From positions 1 to 13,562 of the forward strand of contig CAYWFB010000045.1 in NCBI GenBank assembly GCA_964457415.1: DNA of 13,562 bases, in the 5' to 3' direction. This document shows positions 1-6,062 of the stretch, one piece after another; position 1 is the stretch's first letter, and each line of letters opens with the position of its first letter. Made by a program: the position numbers and the translations under genes. Below the pieces are notes generated by a model. It made no database searches and was not told the origin of the DNA. It saw nothing but the letters and a program-made list of their open reading frames with translations. This DNA is from Fimenecus sp964457415 (GTDB lineage: Bacteria > Bacillota > Clostridia > Oscillospirales > Acutalibacteraceae).

Positions 1-2
1 CA

Positions 3-776
3 TATTACCACGAAGAACTCATCAAACAGCTCTTCACAAGAAAATATATCTGGGCTACTCATGTTTGGAATATGTATGACTTCGGCGCTGACGCTCGTGC
101 AGAGGGTGGCGAAAACGGACAGAATCACAAGGGTCTGATGACATTTGACCGTAAGTACAAGAAGGACAGCTTCTATGCATACAAAGCATGGCTTTCAGAC
201 GACCCATTTGTACATATCTGTGGCAAGCGTTATGTTGACCGTGTTGAAGAGCTCACAAAGGTTACAGTTTATTCAAACGTCGACGAGGTTGAGCTTTTCG
301 TGAACGGCAAGAGCCTCGGTAAGCAGAATTGTCCTGACCACTTCTTCTACTTTGAAGTTCCCAACGTTGGTGTTTCAGAGCTTGTAGCAGTTGCAGGCGA
401 TTGCAAGGATGAAAGCATTATCCGCAAGGTTGAAAAGTTCAATGAGGATTACAGACTCAAAGAAAAGGGCGCTGTTCTTAACTGGTTTGACATTACAGAG
501 GTTGACGGCTACTTCTCACTTAACGATAAATTAAGCGAGATTATGAAGGTTCCTGAGGGTCAGGCGCTCTTCGGACAGATGATGGGCTCAATGATGGGCG
601 GTGGCAAAGATGCAACAATGGGCTTTGACATCGACCCAACAGCTATGATGGAAATGATGGGCAGCTTCACAGTTATCCGTCTTACAAGCCTTATGGGCGC
701 TGCAAATGTTCAGTTCACAAAGGAACAGCTTCTCGGACTTAATGCACAGCTTAACAAAATTAAAAAGCCAGAATAA
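3..776 (+). CDS. Glycoside hydrolase family 2 (beta-galactosidase-type), C-terminal part, 5' truncated by window edge
   Basis: The frame is open from base 3, with no start in the window, and ends at TAA 774-776; about 257 residues are visible. The first part reads WATHVWNMYDFGADAR, then EGG, NHKGL and TFDRKYKKDSFYAYKAW. This is the end of the GH2 catalytic barrel as I know it from LacZ-like enzymes of Clostridia, which hydrolyse terminal beta-galactosides. It is followed by an immunoglobulin-like beta-sandwich (about nt 240-450; NVDEVELFVNGKSLG, typical of GH2 C-terminal domains). The last ~95 residues (from about nt 490) are an extra domain rich in methionine, with nine Met in the 27 codons at 579-659, ending in an amphipathic Lys-rich helix. 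No signal peptide can be judged because the N-terminus is missing. A beta-glucuronidase or other GH2 activity cannot be excluded without the catalytic acid/base region. The family call is firm; the substrate is inferred. Confidence 0.8.
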   Translation, partial: YYHEELIKQLFTRKYIWATHVWNMYDFGADARAEGGENGQNHKGLMTFDRKYKKDSFYAYKAWLSDDPFVHICGKRYVDRVEELTKVTVYSNVDEVELFVNGKSLGKQNCPDHFFYFEVPNVGVSELVAVAGDCKDESIIRKVEKFNEDYRLKEKGAVLNWFDITEVDGYFSLNDKLSEIMKVPEGQALFGQMMGSMMGGGKDATMGFDIDPTAMMEMMGSFTVIRLTSLMGAANVQFTKEQLLGLNAQLNKIKKPE

Positions 777-877
777 AATTGATTCTTTTTCCGTTATGCT
801 TCGTTGCTCTCAACTCGCAGTATCTGTATACAACTTCGTTTCGGCAACATCGCCTAACGAAAAAATAATTCAATTTT
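775..877. repeat. Palindromic intergenic element A (103 nt, nested hairpin)
   Basis: The arm at 775-796 pairs with the arm at 855-877, with about 20 of 22 positions complementary and one bulged base. The pairing continues inward as GC 798-799 with GC 852-853 and GTTGC 803-807 with GCAAC 844-848. A small GTAT/ATAC stem (820-823/828-831) lies near the tip. The left arm overlaps the stop codon of the GH2 gene. No clean T-run follows, so it is not a textbook terminator. A 13-base piece of the left arm (781-793) recurs as a 12-base near-copy at 888-899, just upstream of the true terminator. It could be a small non-autonomous palindromic repeat or an RNA-stability or attenuation hairpin. Confidence 0.55.
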
Positions 878-900
878 AGATGATTTAGATTCTTTTCCGC

Positions 901-935
901 AATACCGCGTGTCTTTCGGCTCGCGGTATTTTTAT
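901..935 (+). terminator. Intrinsic terminator downstream of the GH2 gene
   Basis: A perfect 9-bp stem, AATACCGCG (901-909) with CGCGGTATT (922-930), encloses a 12-nt loop and is followed by TTTATT. It closes the GH2 transcription unit ahead of the promoter at 978-986. Confidence 0.85.
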
Positions 936-977
936 TCACAATTTTTCAACATTGCGGTAATTATTTCCACACATTTA

Positions 978-986
978 TGGTATAAT
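978..986 (+). promoter_or_regulatory. Extended -10 promoter for the zinc-ribbon membrane protein gene
   Basis: TGG-TATAAT (978-986) is a TGnTATAAT extended -10 box, 32 nt before the chosen start. No good -35 box stands at the right distance, which is usual for extended -10 promoters. The upstream terminator at 901-935 isolates it from the GH2 gene. Confidence 0.65.
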
Positions 987-1018
987 ATATCCCTAATATG
1001 ATTTTAAGGAAGATACAA

Positions 1019-1453
1019 ATGAACTTTTTACAGCGTTTGCGATTCGCAATGCAAAAATTTACAGTTAAAATGCAACAGTTTATGGCAGGGCGTTATGGTA
1101 GCGACAAGCTTTCACTTTTCTTATCTGTTGTGGGCTTGATTTTTGCATTTCTCGGCAATTTCAGAGAGCTGAGAGCTTTCTATTTTGTTGGTCTTGCAAT
1201 TATTATTTACGGACTTTACCGCTCAATGTCTAAAAACTATGAAGCTCGACGCAAAGAACTCAATTGGTTCTTGCGTGTTAGCGAAAAGCCAATGCAGGAG
1301 TTCAGACTTTTAAAGAATAAATGGCGCGACCGCAAAACACATAAATATTTCAAGTGCAAAAGCTGTAAAACTGTGCTTCGCGTGCCCAAGGGTAGAGGAA
1401 AAATTGAAGTAACCTGCCCGAAATGCAGAATGAAAAAAATCAAGAAAACATAA
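1019..1453 (+). CDS. Small membrane protein with two transmembrane helices and a C-terminal zinc ribbon (function unknown)
   Basis: The product has 144 residues. I chose the ATG at 1019 because AAGGAAG lies six bases upstream; an in-frame ATG at 998 would add seven residues but has no ribosome binding site. A basic, amphipathic N-terminus (1-30, RLRF, KFTVKM) precedes two hydrophobic helices at about 31-47 and 51-68, which form a membrane hairpin. Next comes a basic linker with KNYEARRKE and KWRDRKTHKY. The C-terminal zinc ribbon has Cys at 113, 116, 133 and 136 (CKSC...CPKC) and ends in a Lys-rich tail. The hairpin topology would place both termini, including the ribbon, in the cytoplasm. 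The ribbon could bind nucleic acid or protein. I recognise the domain type but no named family. It is a single-gene unit with its own promoter and terminator. Confidence 0.85.
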   Translation: MNFLQRLRFAMQKFTVKMQQFMAGRYGSDKLSLFLSVVGLIFAFLGNFRELRAFYFVGLAIIIYGLYRSMSKNYEARRKELNWFLRVSEKPMQEFRLLKNKWRDRKTHKYFKCKSCKTVLRVPKGRGKIEVTCPKCRMKKIKKT

Positions 1454-1475
1454 TTTTGTTACAATAATTTGATTT

Positions 1476-1508
1476 AAACAGTCCAATTTTGTGGACTGTT
1501 TTTCTTTT
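1476..1508 (+). terminator. Intrinsic terminator after the zinc-ribbon membrane protein gene
   Basis: AAACAGTCCA (1476-1485) pairs perfectly with TGGACTGTTT (1492-1501) over a 6-nt loop, followed by a T-rich tail ending TTTCTTTT (1501-1508). Confidence 0.92.
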
Positions 1509-1515
1509 GCCATCG

Positions 1516-1544
1516 TTGAATTTTGTCATATTGCGTGATAATAT
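1516..1544 (+). promoter_or_regulatory. Probable sigma-A promoter for the 79-aa protein gene
   Basis: TTGAAT (1516-1521) and TAATAT (1539-1544) are separated by 17 bases and lie just after the preceding terminator, about 44 nt before the start codon. The -10 box is imperfect; GATAAT at 1537-1542 with a 15-base spacer is an alternative reading. Confidence 0.5.
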
Positions 1545-1587
1545 ATTCTCATACAGAACAAATGTTCGGTATAGAAGGGAGGCAGAA

Positions 1588-1827
1588 ATGACATTGGAAC
1601 AATTAGGAAATCAATACTTAAAGCAGGCGGACGAGCTCCACTCACTCGTTACTGCTTATTCTGCCCGCGCAAAGAATATGGGCGGAATTGAGCTTTATGA
1701 AATGAATTCGAAAATAACCGTTCTGCGTGAAATGGAACGTGATACACGAATAATCGGCAGACAATTAACCGAATACTATGACAAAAAGCCTGCAAAAAAA
1801 CCATACAAAAAGCATTGCACTATTTGA
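1588..1827 (+). CDS. Small hypothetical protein, 79 aa, helical
   Basis: The ATG at 1588 follows an excellent GGGAGG site seven bases upstream, which fixes the start; longer in-frame openings back to 1489 run through the promoter and have no such site. The product (MTLEQLGNQYLKQADELH at the start) is hydrophilic and looks almost entirely alpha-helical. Heptad-like spacing at about residues 5-60 suggests a short two-helix coiled coil, followed by a Lys/Pro-rich basic tail (KKPAKKPYKKH). It has no cysteine pairs apart from one near the C-terminus, no membrane segment and no signal peptide. The stop at 1825-1827 overlaps the -35 box of the next gene's promoter. I do not recognise a named family. 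Coding status rests on the ribosome binding site, codon use like the neighbours and a nearby promoter. Confidence 0.75.
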   Translation: MTLEQLGNQYLKQADELHSLVTAYSARAKNMGGIELYEMNSKITVLREMERDTRIIGRQLTEYYDKKPAKKPYKKHCTI

Positions 1828-1849
1828 CAAATGGTGTGTATGGTATAAT
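1824..1849 (+). promoter_or_regulatory. Promoter for the cohesin-like surface protein gene
   Basis: TTGACA (1824-1829) and an extended -10 box TGG-TATAAT (1841-1849) match sigma-A consensus, but the spacer is only 14 bases. The extended -10 probably carries the activity. The -35 box sits across the stop codon of the preceding gene. Confidence 0.6.
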
Positions 1850-1878
1850 GAACACGGTGTAAATTTTTGAGGTGCATT

Positions 1879-2741
1879 ATGAAAAGATTTTTAAGTGTAT
1901 TTTTGATATTTGCTATTTTGTGTTCGCTTGTAATTCCTGCAAGTGCGGCAAATCCCACGGTGAGCGTTTCGTCAAGCAAAACAGCGGTGGATACGGGCGA
2001 TACGGTTACAATTTCGGTAAAACTTTCATCGGGTTCAAATCTTGGTGCGATTACTTGAATGTTAAATACAATACAAATGAATTTCAATATGTTTCGGGCA
2101 CAACGCTCAAATGTGCTCACGGAAAAACAGAGTGGAAAGTCACAAAACCTGCAACCTGCACCGCAAAGGGAACAGAAACAGGCACTTGTTCTTGTGGAAA
2201 TGTAAGTACTCGCGATATTCCCAAAACTGAGCACACAGTAGGCAAATATACCATTACAAAAGAGCCGACCTGTACTGAAAAGGGTACAAAAAAAGCGGTT
2301 TGCACCGTTTGTAATAAGGAATACATTGAAGAAATCAAGGCTACGGGTCATACATACGGCAAGCGGACAGTAGAAAAAGAGGCAACCGAAACCGAAAAAG
2401 GACTTAAAGTGGCAGTCTGTACTGTTTGCGGAGATAAAAAAGAGCAGACAATTCCCGTAATCGGTTCGACAGAAACCACAACTGAATCAGAGGTTGACTC
2501 CTCAACGGAACCCTCTACAGAGGCTCCAACCGAGCCCACAACCTTTGTGGAGAATGCCACGGACGAGCCTTCAAGTGAAGAACCCTCAACACAGGTTTCG
2601 TCAGGTAATGTAGAGGAAGAAAAGCCCTCAACTGCAAAAACAGTTGTGCTGACAATTCTTGCAACTCTGGGTGTAGAGGCAATTATTGCAGGACTTGTTA
2701 TTTTAATTCTTAAGCAGAGAAAAAAAGAAAAAGAACAGTAA
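1879..2741 (+). pseudogene. Cell-surface protein with cohesin-like N-terminus, Cys-rich repeats and C-terminal membrane anchor; frameshifted
   Basis: The start ATG at 1879 follows GAGGTG. Residues 1-23 are a signal peptide ending ASA before AN. The next residues (NPTVSVSSSKTAVDTGD...ISVKLSSGSNLGAIT) read like the first strands of a cohesin domain. Translation stops at TGA 2056-2058 after 59 residues. In the -1 frame from 2055 the expected continuation appears at once (LNVKYNTNEFQYVSG) and stays open to TAA 2739-2741. One missing T (ACTTG for ACTTTG) would explain this. The repaired product would be about 287 residues: half a cohesin fold, three ~38-residue repeats with CxxxG...CxxC cores (about nt 2110-2460), a Thr/Ser/Glu/Pro stalk (about 2465-2630), a membrane helix and a basic tail (KQRKKEKEQ). 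No slippery heptamer is visible, so programmed frameshifting is unlikely; the choice is between a real mutation and a base-call error. The gene may be intact in the organism. Confidence 0.75.
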
Positions 2742-2746
2742 AAAAT

Positions 2747-2782
2747 AAGAGCGACAGTTAAATCTGCCGCTCTTTCTTTTTG
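2747..2782. terminator. Bidirectional intrinsic terminator between the surface protein gene and uxaC
   Basis: AAGAGCGACAG (2747-2757) pairs with CTGCCGCTCTT (2764-2774) with one C-A mismatch. A T-rich tail follows on the plus strand, and an A-run before the stem supplies a T-tail on the minus strand. It lies between the converging ends of the surface protein gene (2741) and uxaC (2788) and can serve both. Confidence 0.9.
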
Positions 2783-2787
2783 TTCAA

Positions 2788-4194
2788 TTAGTCCAGATTA
2801 AAATATTTCTTCGCATTGTAGAATGAAATATCTGCAACAATCTGTGAAAGGAATTCAATATCTGCGGGGTACTTGCCGTCTTCAACCAAATCGCCGATGA
2901 TTTCGCAAAGAATTCTGCGGAAATACTCGTGGCGGGGGTACGAAAGGAAGCTTCGTGAGTCTGTAACCATACCAACGAATTTACCGAGCACGCCAAGATT
3001 GCCGAGAGTTTTCATCTGCTCGCGCATACCGTCGTAGTTATCATTGAACCACCATGCAGAGCCGAACTGGATTTTTGATGCCGCCTCTGTGCCCTGGAAG
3101 TTGCCGAGCATTGTGCCGAGCACATAATTATCTTTAGGATTAAGTGTGAAAAGAACTGTCTTGGGAAGCAAATCTTTAACTGCAAGTGAATCAAGGTAGC
3201 GTGAAAGTCCGTGAGCAAGATTATAGTCGTCAACAGAGTCAAAGCCTGTGTCTGCGCCCAACTGGTTGAACATTTTTGTGTTGTTATTTCTCATTGCGCC
3301 GAAATGGAGCTCCATTACCCAACCGCGCTTTGCGTATTCAGCACCGAAGAACTGAAGAAGTGCAGTTCTGTACTGGTCAAGCTCTTTGACTGTGAATGTT
3401 TCGCCGCCTTTGATTGCTTTTGCGAAGATTGCTTCTAATTCTTCATCTGTTGCTTCTTCATAGGGGCAGTAGTTGAGGGCGTGGTCACTTGCGCGACAAC
3501 CCATTTCGCCAAAGAAGTTAATTCTCTTTTCAAGGGCTACAAGCAAATCTTTGAATGATTTGATTTCCATTTCTGCCGCGTTGGCAACTGCTTGAACCCA
3601 AGGTGCAAAGTGCTCTGTATCAATAAGGAATGATTTGTCGGGACGGAAAGCAGGAAGAACCTTGCACTTGAAGGACTTGTCCTCTGCGAGTAGCTTGTGA
3701 TATTCAAGACTGTCTGCCGCATCGTCTGTTGTGCATACGCAATACACGTTTGAGCGTTCAATAAGCTCACGTGGGGTGAATCCGCCGGCTTCAATCTGAC
3801 GGTTACATTCTTCCCAGATTTCTTCAGCGGTTGCGCTACTCAATGGTGTTGTAATACCGAAATATCTCTGGAGTTCAAGATGTGTCCAATGATAAAGAGG
3901 ATTGCCGATGCAATAGGGCAGAGCCTCTGCATATTTCATAAACTTTTCTTTGGGAGTGCTGTCGCCTGTGATGTATTTCTCTGGGATTCCGTAGCCACGC
4001 ATTCCGCGCCATTTATAATGGTCACCGCCAAGCCATAATTCAGCAATGTTTGCAGGCTTTTTGTTCTCATAAATCTCTTTTGGAGAAAGATGGCAATGCC
4101 AGTCAAAAATAGGAGTATTTTTTGCGCCCTTTTCAAAGATTTTCTGCGCAGTTTCGGTTGTCAGCAAAAAATCTTCACCCATAAATTTTCTCAT
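2788..4194 (-). CDS. uxaC: Uronate (glucuronate/galacturonate) isomerase UxaC
   Basis: The product is 468 residues, the usual length for the family. It interconverts D-glucuronate with D-fructuronate and D-galacturonate with D-tagaturonate (EC 5.3.1.12), the first intracellular step of hexuronate catabolism. Motifs seen are DWHCHLSP with the HxH metal ligands at 33 and 35, CTTDD at 154-158, HFGAMRNNN at 297-305, and TDSRSFLSYPRHEYFRR starting near 411, all typical of UxaC in the amidohydrolase superfamily. I chose the ATG at 4194 because AGGTG precedes it by six bases; a start 12 codons earlier at 4230 lacks a site. It stands alone, without kdgK/kdgA, uxaB or a regulator gene beside it. It diverges from yebC and converges on the surface protein gene. 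The GH2 gene upstream is a plausible but not demonstrated partner in glycan use. Confidence 0.97.
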   Translation of the reverse strand: MRKFMGEDFLLTTETAQKIFEKGAKNTPIFDWHCHLSPKEIYENKKPANIAELWLGGDHYKWRGMRGYGIPEKYITGDSTPKEKFMKYAEALPYCIGNPLYHWTHLELQRYFGITTPLSSATAEEIWEECNRQIEAGGFTPRELIERSNVYCVCTTDDAADSLEYHKLLAEDKSFKCKVLPAFRPDKSFLIDTEHFAPWVQAVANAAEMEIKSFKDLLVALEKRINFFGEMGCRASDHALNYCPYEEATDEELEAIFAKAIKGGETFTVKELDQYRTALLQFFGAEYAKRGWVMELHFGAMRNNNTKMFNQLGADTGFDSVDDYNLAHGLSRYLDSLAVKDLLPKTVLFTLNPKDNYVLGTMLGNFQGTEAASKIQFGSAWWFNDNYDGMREQMKTLGNLGVLGKFVGMVTDSRSFLSYPRHEYFRRILCEIIGDLVEDGKYPADIEFLSQIVADISFYNAKKYFNLD

Positions 4195-4234
4195 ATTTAT
4201 CACCTGTAAAATAGAATTTTGTATTTGCATTAAC

Positions 4235-4243
4235 AGTATACCA
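4235..4243 (-). promoter_or_regulatory. Probable extended -10 promoter for uxaC
   Basis: Read on the minus strand, TGG-TATACT (4243 down to 4235) is a good extended -10 box about 40 nt upstream of the uxaC start. The -35 position holds only TATGAA (4263-4258). The 4195-4317 stretch is AT-rich, and I found no clear palindromic operator in it. Confidence 0.5.
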
Positions 4244-4317
4244 TATTTTTCTTGTGTTTCATAGAATTAAATTAAACTTTTTTAGCAGTTTTTATAGGGA
4301 TTTAACGCTGATAACGG

Positions 4318-4346
4318 TTGAAAAACACACTACAATGTGATACAAT
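4318..4346 (+). promoter_or_regulatory. Sigma-A promoter for yebC
   Basis: TTGAAA (4318-4323) and TACAAT (4341-4346) are spaced by exactly 17 bases, 42 nt before the yebC start, with an AT-rich discriminator between. Confidence 0.75.
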
Positions 4347-4388
4347 AAACTGATTATAAATAATTTTTAAACCGAGAGGTATGTTTTT

Positions 4389-5129
4389 ATGTCAGGACAT
4401 TCAAAATGGAGTACAATCAAAAGAAAAAAGGAAAAAACCGATAACGCGAGAGCTAAGGTCTTTACTAAAATCGGTCGTGAAATCGCAGTTGCAGTAAAGA
4501 GTGGCGGTCCCGACCCGGCGGCTAACTCAAAGCTTAAGGACGTAATCGCAAAGGCAAAGGCTGCAAACGTGCCTAACGATAATATTGACAGAATTATCAA
4601 AAAGGCAGCAGGCGAGGGCAGTGCCGACAATTACGAGGAAATCGTATATGAGGGCTACGGTCCTTCAGGTATCGCAGTTATTGTTGAAGCTCTTACAGAT
4701 AACCGTAACAGAACTGCTGCTGACGTTCGTCACTTCTTCGATAAATTCGGCGGGAATATGGGTCAGAGCGGATGCGTTTCATTTATGTTCAACCGTCAGG
4801 GCGTAATCCTTTTTGAAAAAGAGGGTATTGACGAAGACCGGCTTATGGAAGATGCACTTGAAGCAGGCGCGGTAGATTTCATCACAGATGACGAGATTTA
4901 TGATGTTCGCACAGAGCCCACAGATATGGGCGCAGTTCGTGATGACCTTGAGGCAAAGGGCTACAAATTCGTTTCTGCCGAGGTTGAGTATGTTCCTACA
5001 ACATACACAGCGCTCACAAACCCCGATGACATCAAGGCGATGGGCAGAATGCTTGAAATGTTTGATGAGAACGATGACGTACAGAACGTATATCATAACT
5101 GGGAAAACGAAGATGACTACGAAGGATAA
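4389..5129 (+). CDS. yebC: YebC/PmpR (TACO1) family protein
   Basis: The product is 246 residues, full length for the family, and opens with the signature MSGHSKWSTIKRKK. NARAKVFTKIGREI, GGPDPAANSKL and AKAANVPNDNIDR follow, then domain 2 around YEGYGPSGIAVIVEALTDNR, and an acidic C-terminus. This is the conserved three-domain cytosolic YebC fold. Family members were first described as transcriptional regulators (PmpR); more recent work on the YebC/TACO1 group links them to translation elongation through difficult peptide stretches. The sequence cannot tell which role applies here. The start is set by GAGAGGT eight bases upstream. An overlapping ATG at 4381 is out of frame. The gene has its own promoter, and a 130-nt gap with a palindromic element separates it from the next gene. 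Confidence 0.97.
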   Translation: MSGHSKWSTIKRKKEKTDNARAKVFTKIGREIAVAVKSGGPDPAANSKLKDVIAKAKAANVPNDNIDRIIKKAAGEGSADNYEEIVYEGYGPSGIAVIVEALTDNRNRTAADVRHFFDKFGGNMGQSGCVSFMFNRQGVILFEKEGIDEDRLMEDALEAGAVDFITDDEIYDVRTEPTDMGAVRDDLEAKGYKFVSAEVEYVPTTYTALTNPDDIKAMGRMLEMFDENDDVQNVYHNWENEDDYEG

Positions 5130-5137
5130 ATTCGGTC

Positions 5138-5215
5138 TTTTTGCGAAATTTCACTTTTTCACCCTTGACTTACACTCGTAAGCCTGCGGTCTCAAAAGCA
5201 AAATTTCATCAAAAA
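5138..5215. repeat. Palindromic intergenic element B (nested imperfect hairpin)
   Basis: The segment TTTTTGCGAAATTTCACTTTT (from about 5138) is imperfectly complementary to the segment about 5194-5215, which reads TTTTTGATGAAATTTTGCTTT on the other strand. The pairing continues patchily inward through GGTCTC (5188-5193). A perfect CTTAC-ACTC-GTAAG hairpin (5169-5182) sits at the tip. It starts within ten bases of the yebC stop codon, as element A does after the GH2 stop. No T-run follows, so it is not a typical terminator. A further AACACC/GGTGTT pairing (5214-5219/5243-5248) lies just before the next gene's ribosome binding site. Confidence 0.45.
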
Positions 5216-5259
5216 CACCTACATTTCTCCGATGAACTTATTGGTGTTGAGGGTAAACT

Positions 5260-6057
5260 ATGAGTTTAAAAAATAAAAAACTGTTCCTTTTGGATATGGA
5301 CGGAACAATTTATGAGGGTGCACGACTTTTTGACTGCGTGAATGAGTTTTTGGCGCATATTGAGAGCGTTGGCGGTCAGTATGTGTTCATTACAAACAAT
5401 TCCTCCCGTTCGGTTAAGGACTATGTTATTAAGCTTTCAAATATGGGCATAAAAGTGACTGAGGATAATTTCTTCACTTCTTCTCAGGCAACCGCTTTAT
5501 ATCTTAACAAGCATTTTGCGGGCAAAAAGATTTACTGTATGGGTACAAAATCTATGATTGCCGAGATGGAAAAGTACGGTGTTAAGATTACTACTGAGGC
5601 AGACGAAGACACAGATTGCATTTGTGTGGGCTATGACACCGAGCTTACATATAAAAAACTTTGGGATGTGTCATACTTGTTGCAGACTAAAAAGGATATT
5701 CCCTACATTGCAACAAATCCTGACAGGGGCTGTCCCACAGAATTCGGTCTTGTGCCCGACTGCTTTGCAATGTGTGAGGCTATAAATTACGCTGCAAATC
5801 GCAGACCTTTGTATATCGGCAAGCCCGACGGATTTATGATTGATTTTTCAGTTGAGCGTTCACCCTTTACAAAAGAAGAAACTGTTGTAATTGGTGACAG
5901 ACTTTACACAGACATTGCTTCGGGTGTGAATGCGGGTGTTGACACAATCTGTGTATTAAGTGGTGAAAGCACTAAAGAAGATATTGATAACAGTGAAATC
6001 AAGCCCACTTATGTTTATAAAGATATTAAAGAAATTTTAGCACTTTTACAGGAGTAA
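5260..6057 (+). CDS. HAD superfamily (subfamily IIA, NagD/PgpB-like) sugar-phosphatase
   Basis: The product is 265 residues. Motif I is DMDGT at 12-16 (nucleophile D12, acid/base D14), motif II is TNNSSRS from T45, the motif III lysine is in YIGKPDGFMID (about 187-197), and motif IV is GDRLYTDIASGVNAG (about 213-227). The segment between motifs II and III (about 80-170, with CVGYDTELTYKKL and IATNPDRGCPT) is the C2-type cap that defines HAD-IIA enzymes such as NagD and AraL. These are cytosolic phosphatases for small phosphorylated metabolites, often sugar phosphates or damaged metabolites; the substrate cannot be read from sequence. The start is set by GAGGG six bases upstream. The stop is five bases from the next ATG, so it is co-translated with the DUF4364-like gene and probably co-transcribed with valS. 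Confidence 0.92.
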   Translation: MSLKNKKLFLLDMDGTIYEGARLFDCVNEFLAHIESVGGQYVFITNNSSRSVKDYVIKLSNMGIKVTEDNFFTSSQATALYLNKHFAGKKIYCMGTKSMIAEMEKYGVKITTEADEDTDCICVGYDTELTYKKLWDVSYLLQTKKDIPYIATNPDRGCPTEFGLVPDCFAMCEAINYAANRRPLYIGKPDGFMIDFSVERSPFTKEETVVIGDRLYTDIASGVNAGVDTICVLSGESTKEDIDNSEIKPTYVYKDIKEILALLQE

Positions 6058-6062
6058 GAGAT

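Noticed and set aside
1824..1851. T-box or other riboswitch leader ahead of the small genes
   Set aside because: The leader distances (30-45 nt) are too short for a known riboswitch fold and contain only promoter and ribosome binding sites.
2045..2062. Programmed -1 ribosomal frameshift in the surface protein gene
   Set aside because: No X-XXY-YYZ slippery heptamer is present at the frame change, and I saw no clear Shine-Dalgarno stimulator or downstream stem.
1776..2351. 191-codon minus-strand open frame opposite the surface protein gene
   Set aside because: It is antisense to a frame with clear domain structure, and its Cys/Phe-rich product mirrors the Lys/Glu/Thr-rich repeats. It has no family resemblance and would run through the promoter at 1824-1849.
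4311..4326. Possible CcpA (cre) site TGATAACGGTTGAA upstream of yebC and uxaC
   Set aside because: It differs from the cre consensus at three positions and lacks dyad symmetry; it also overlaps the -35 box of yebC, whose regulation by carbon source has no other support.
4779..5096. 105-codon minus-strand open frame inside yebC
   Set aside because: It is antisense to the conserved YebC C-terminal domain and has no recognisable motif.
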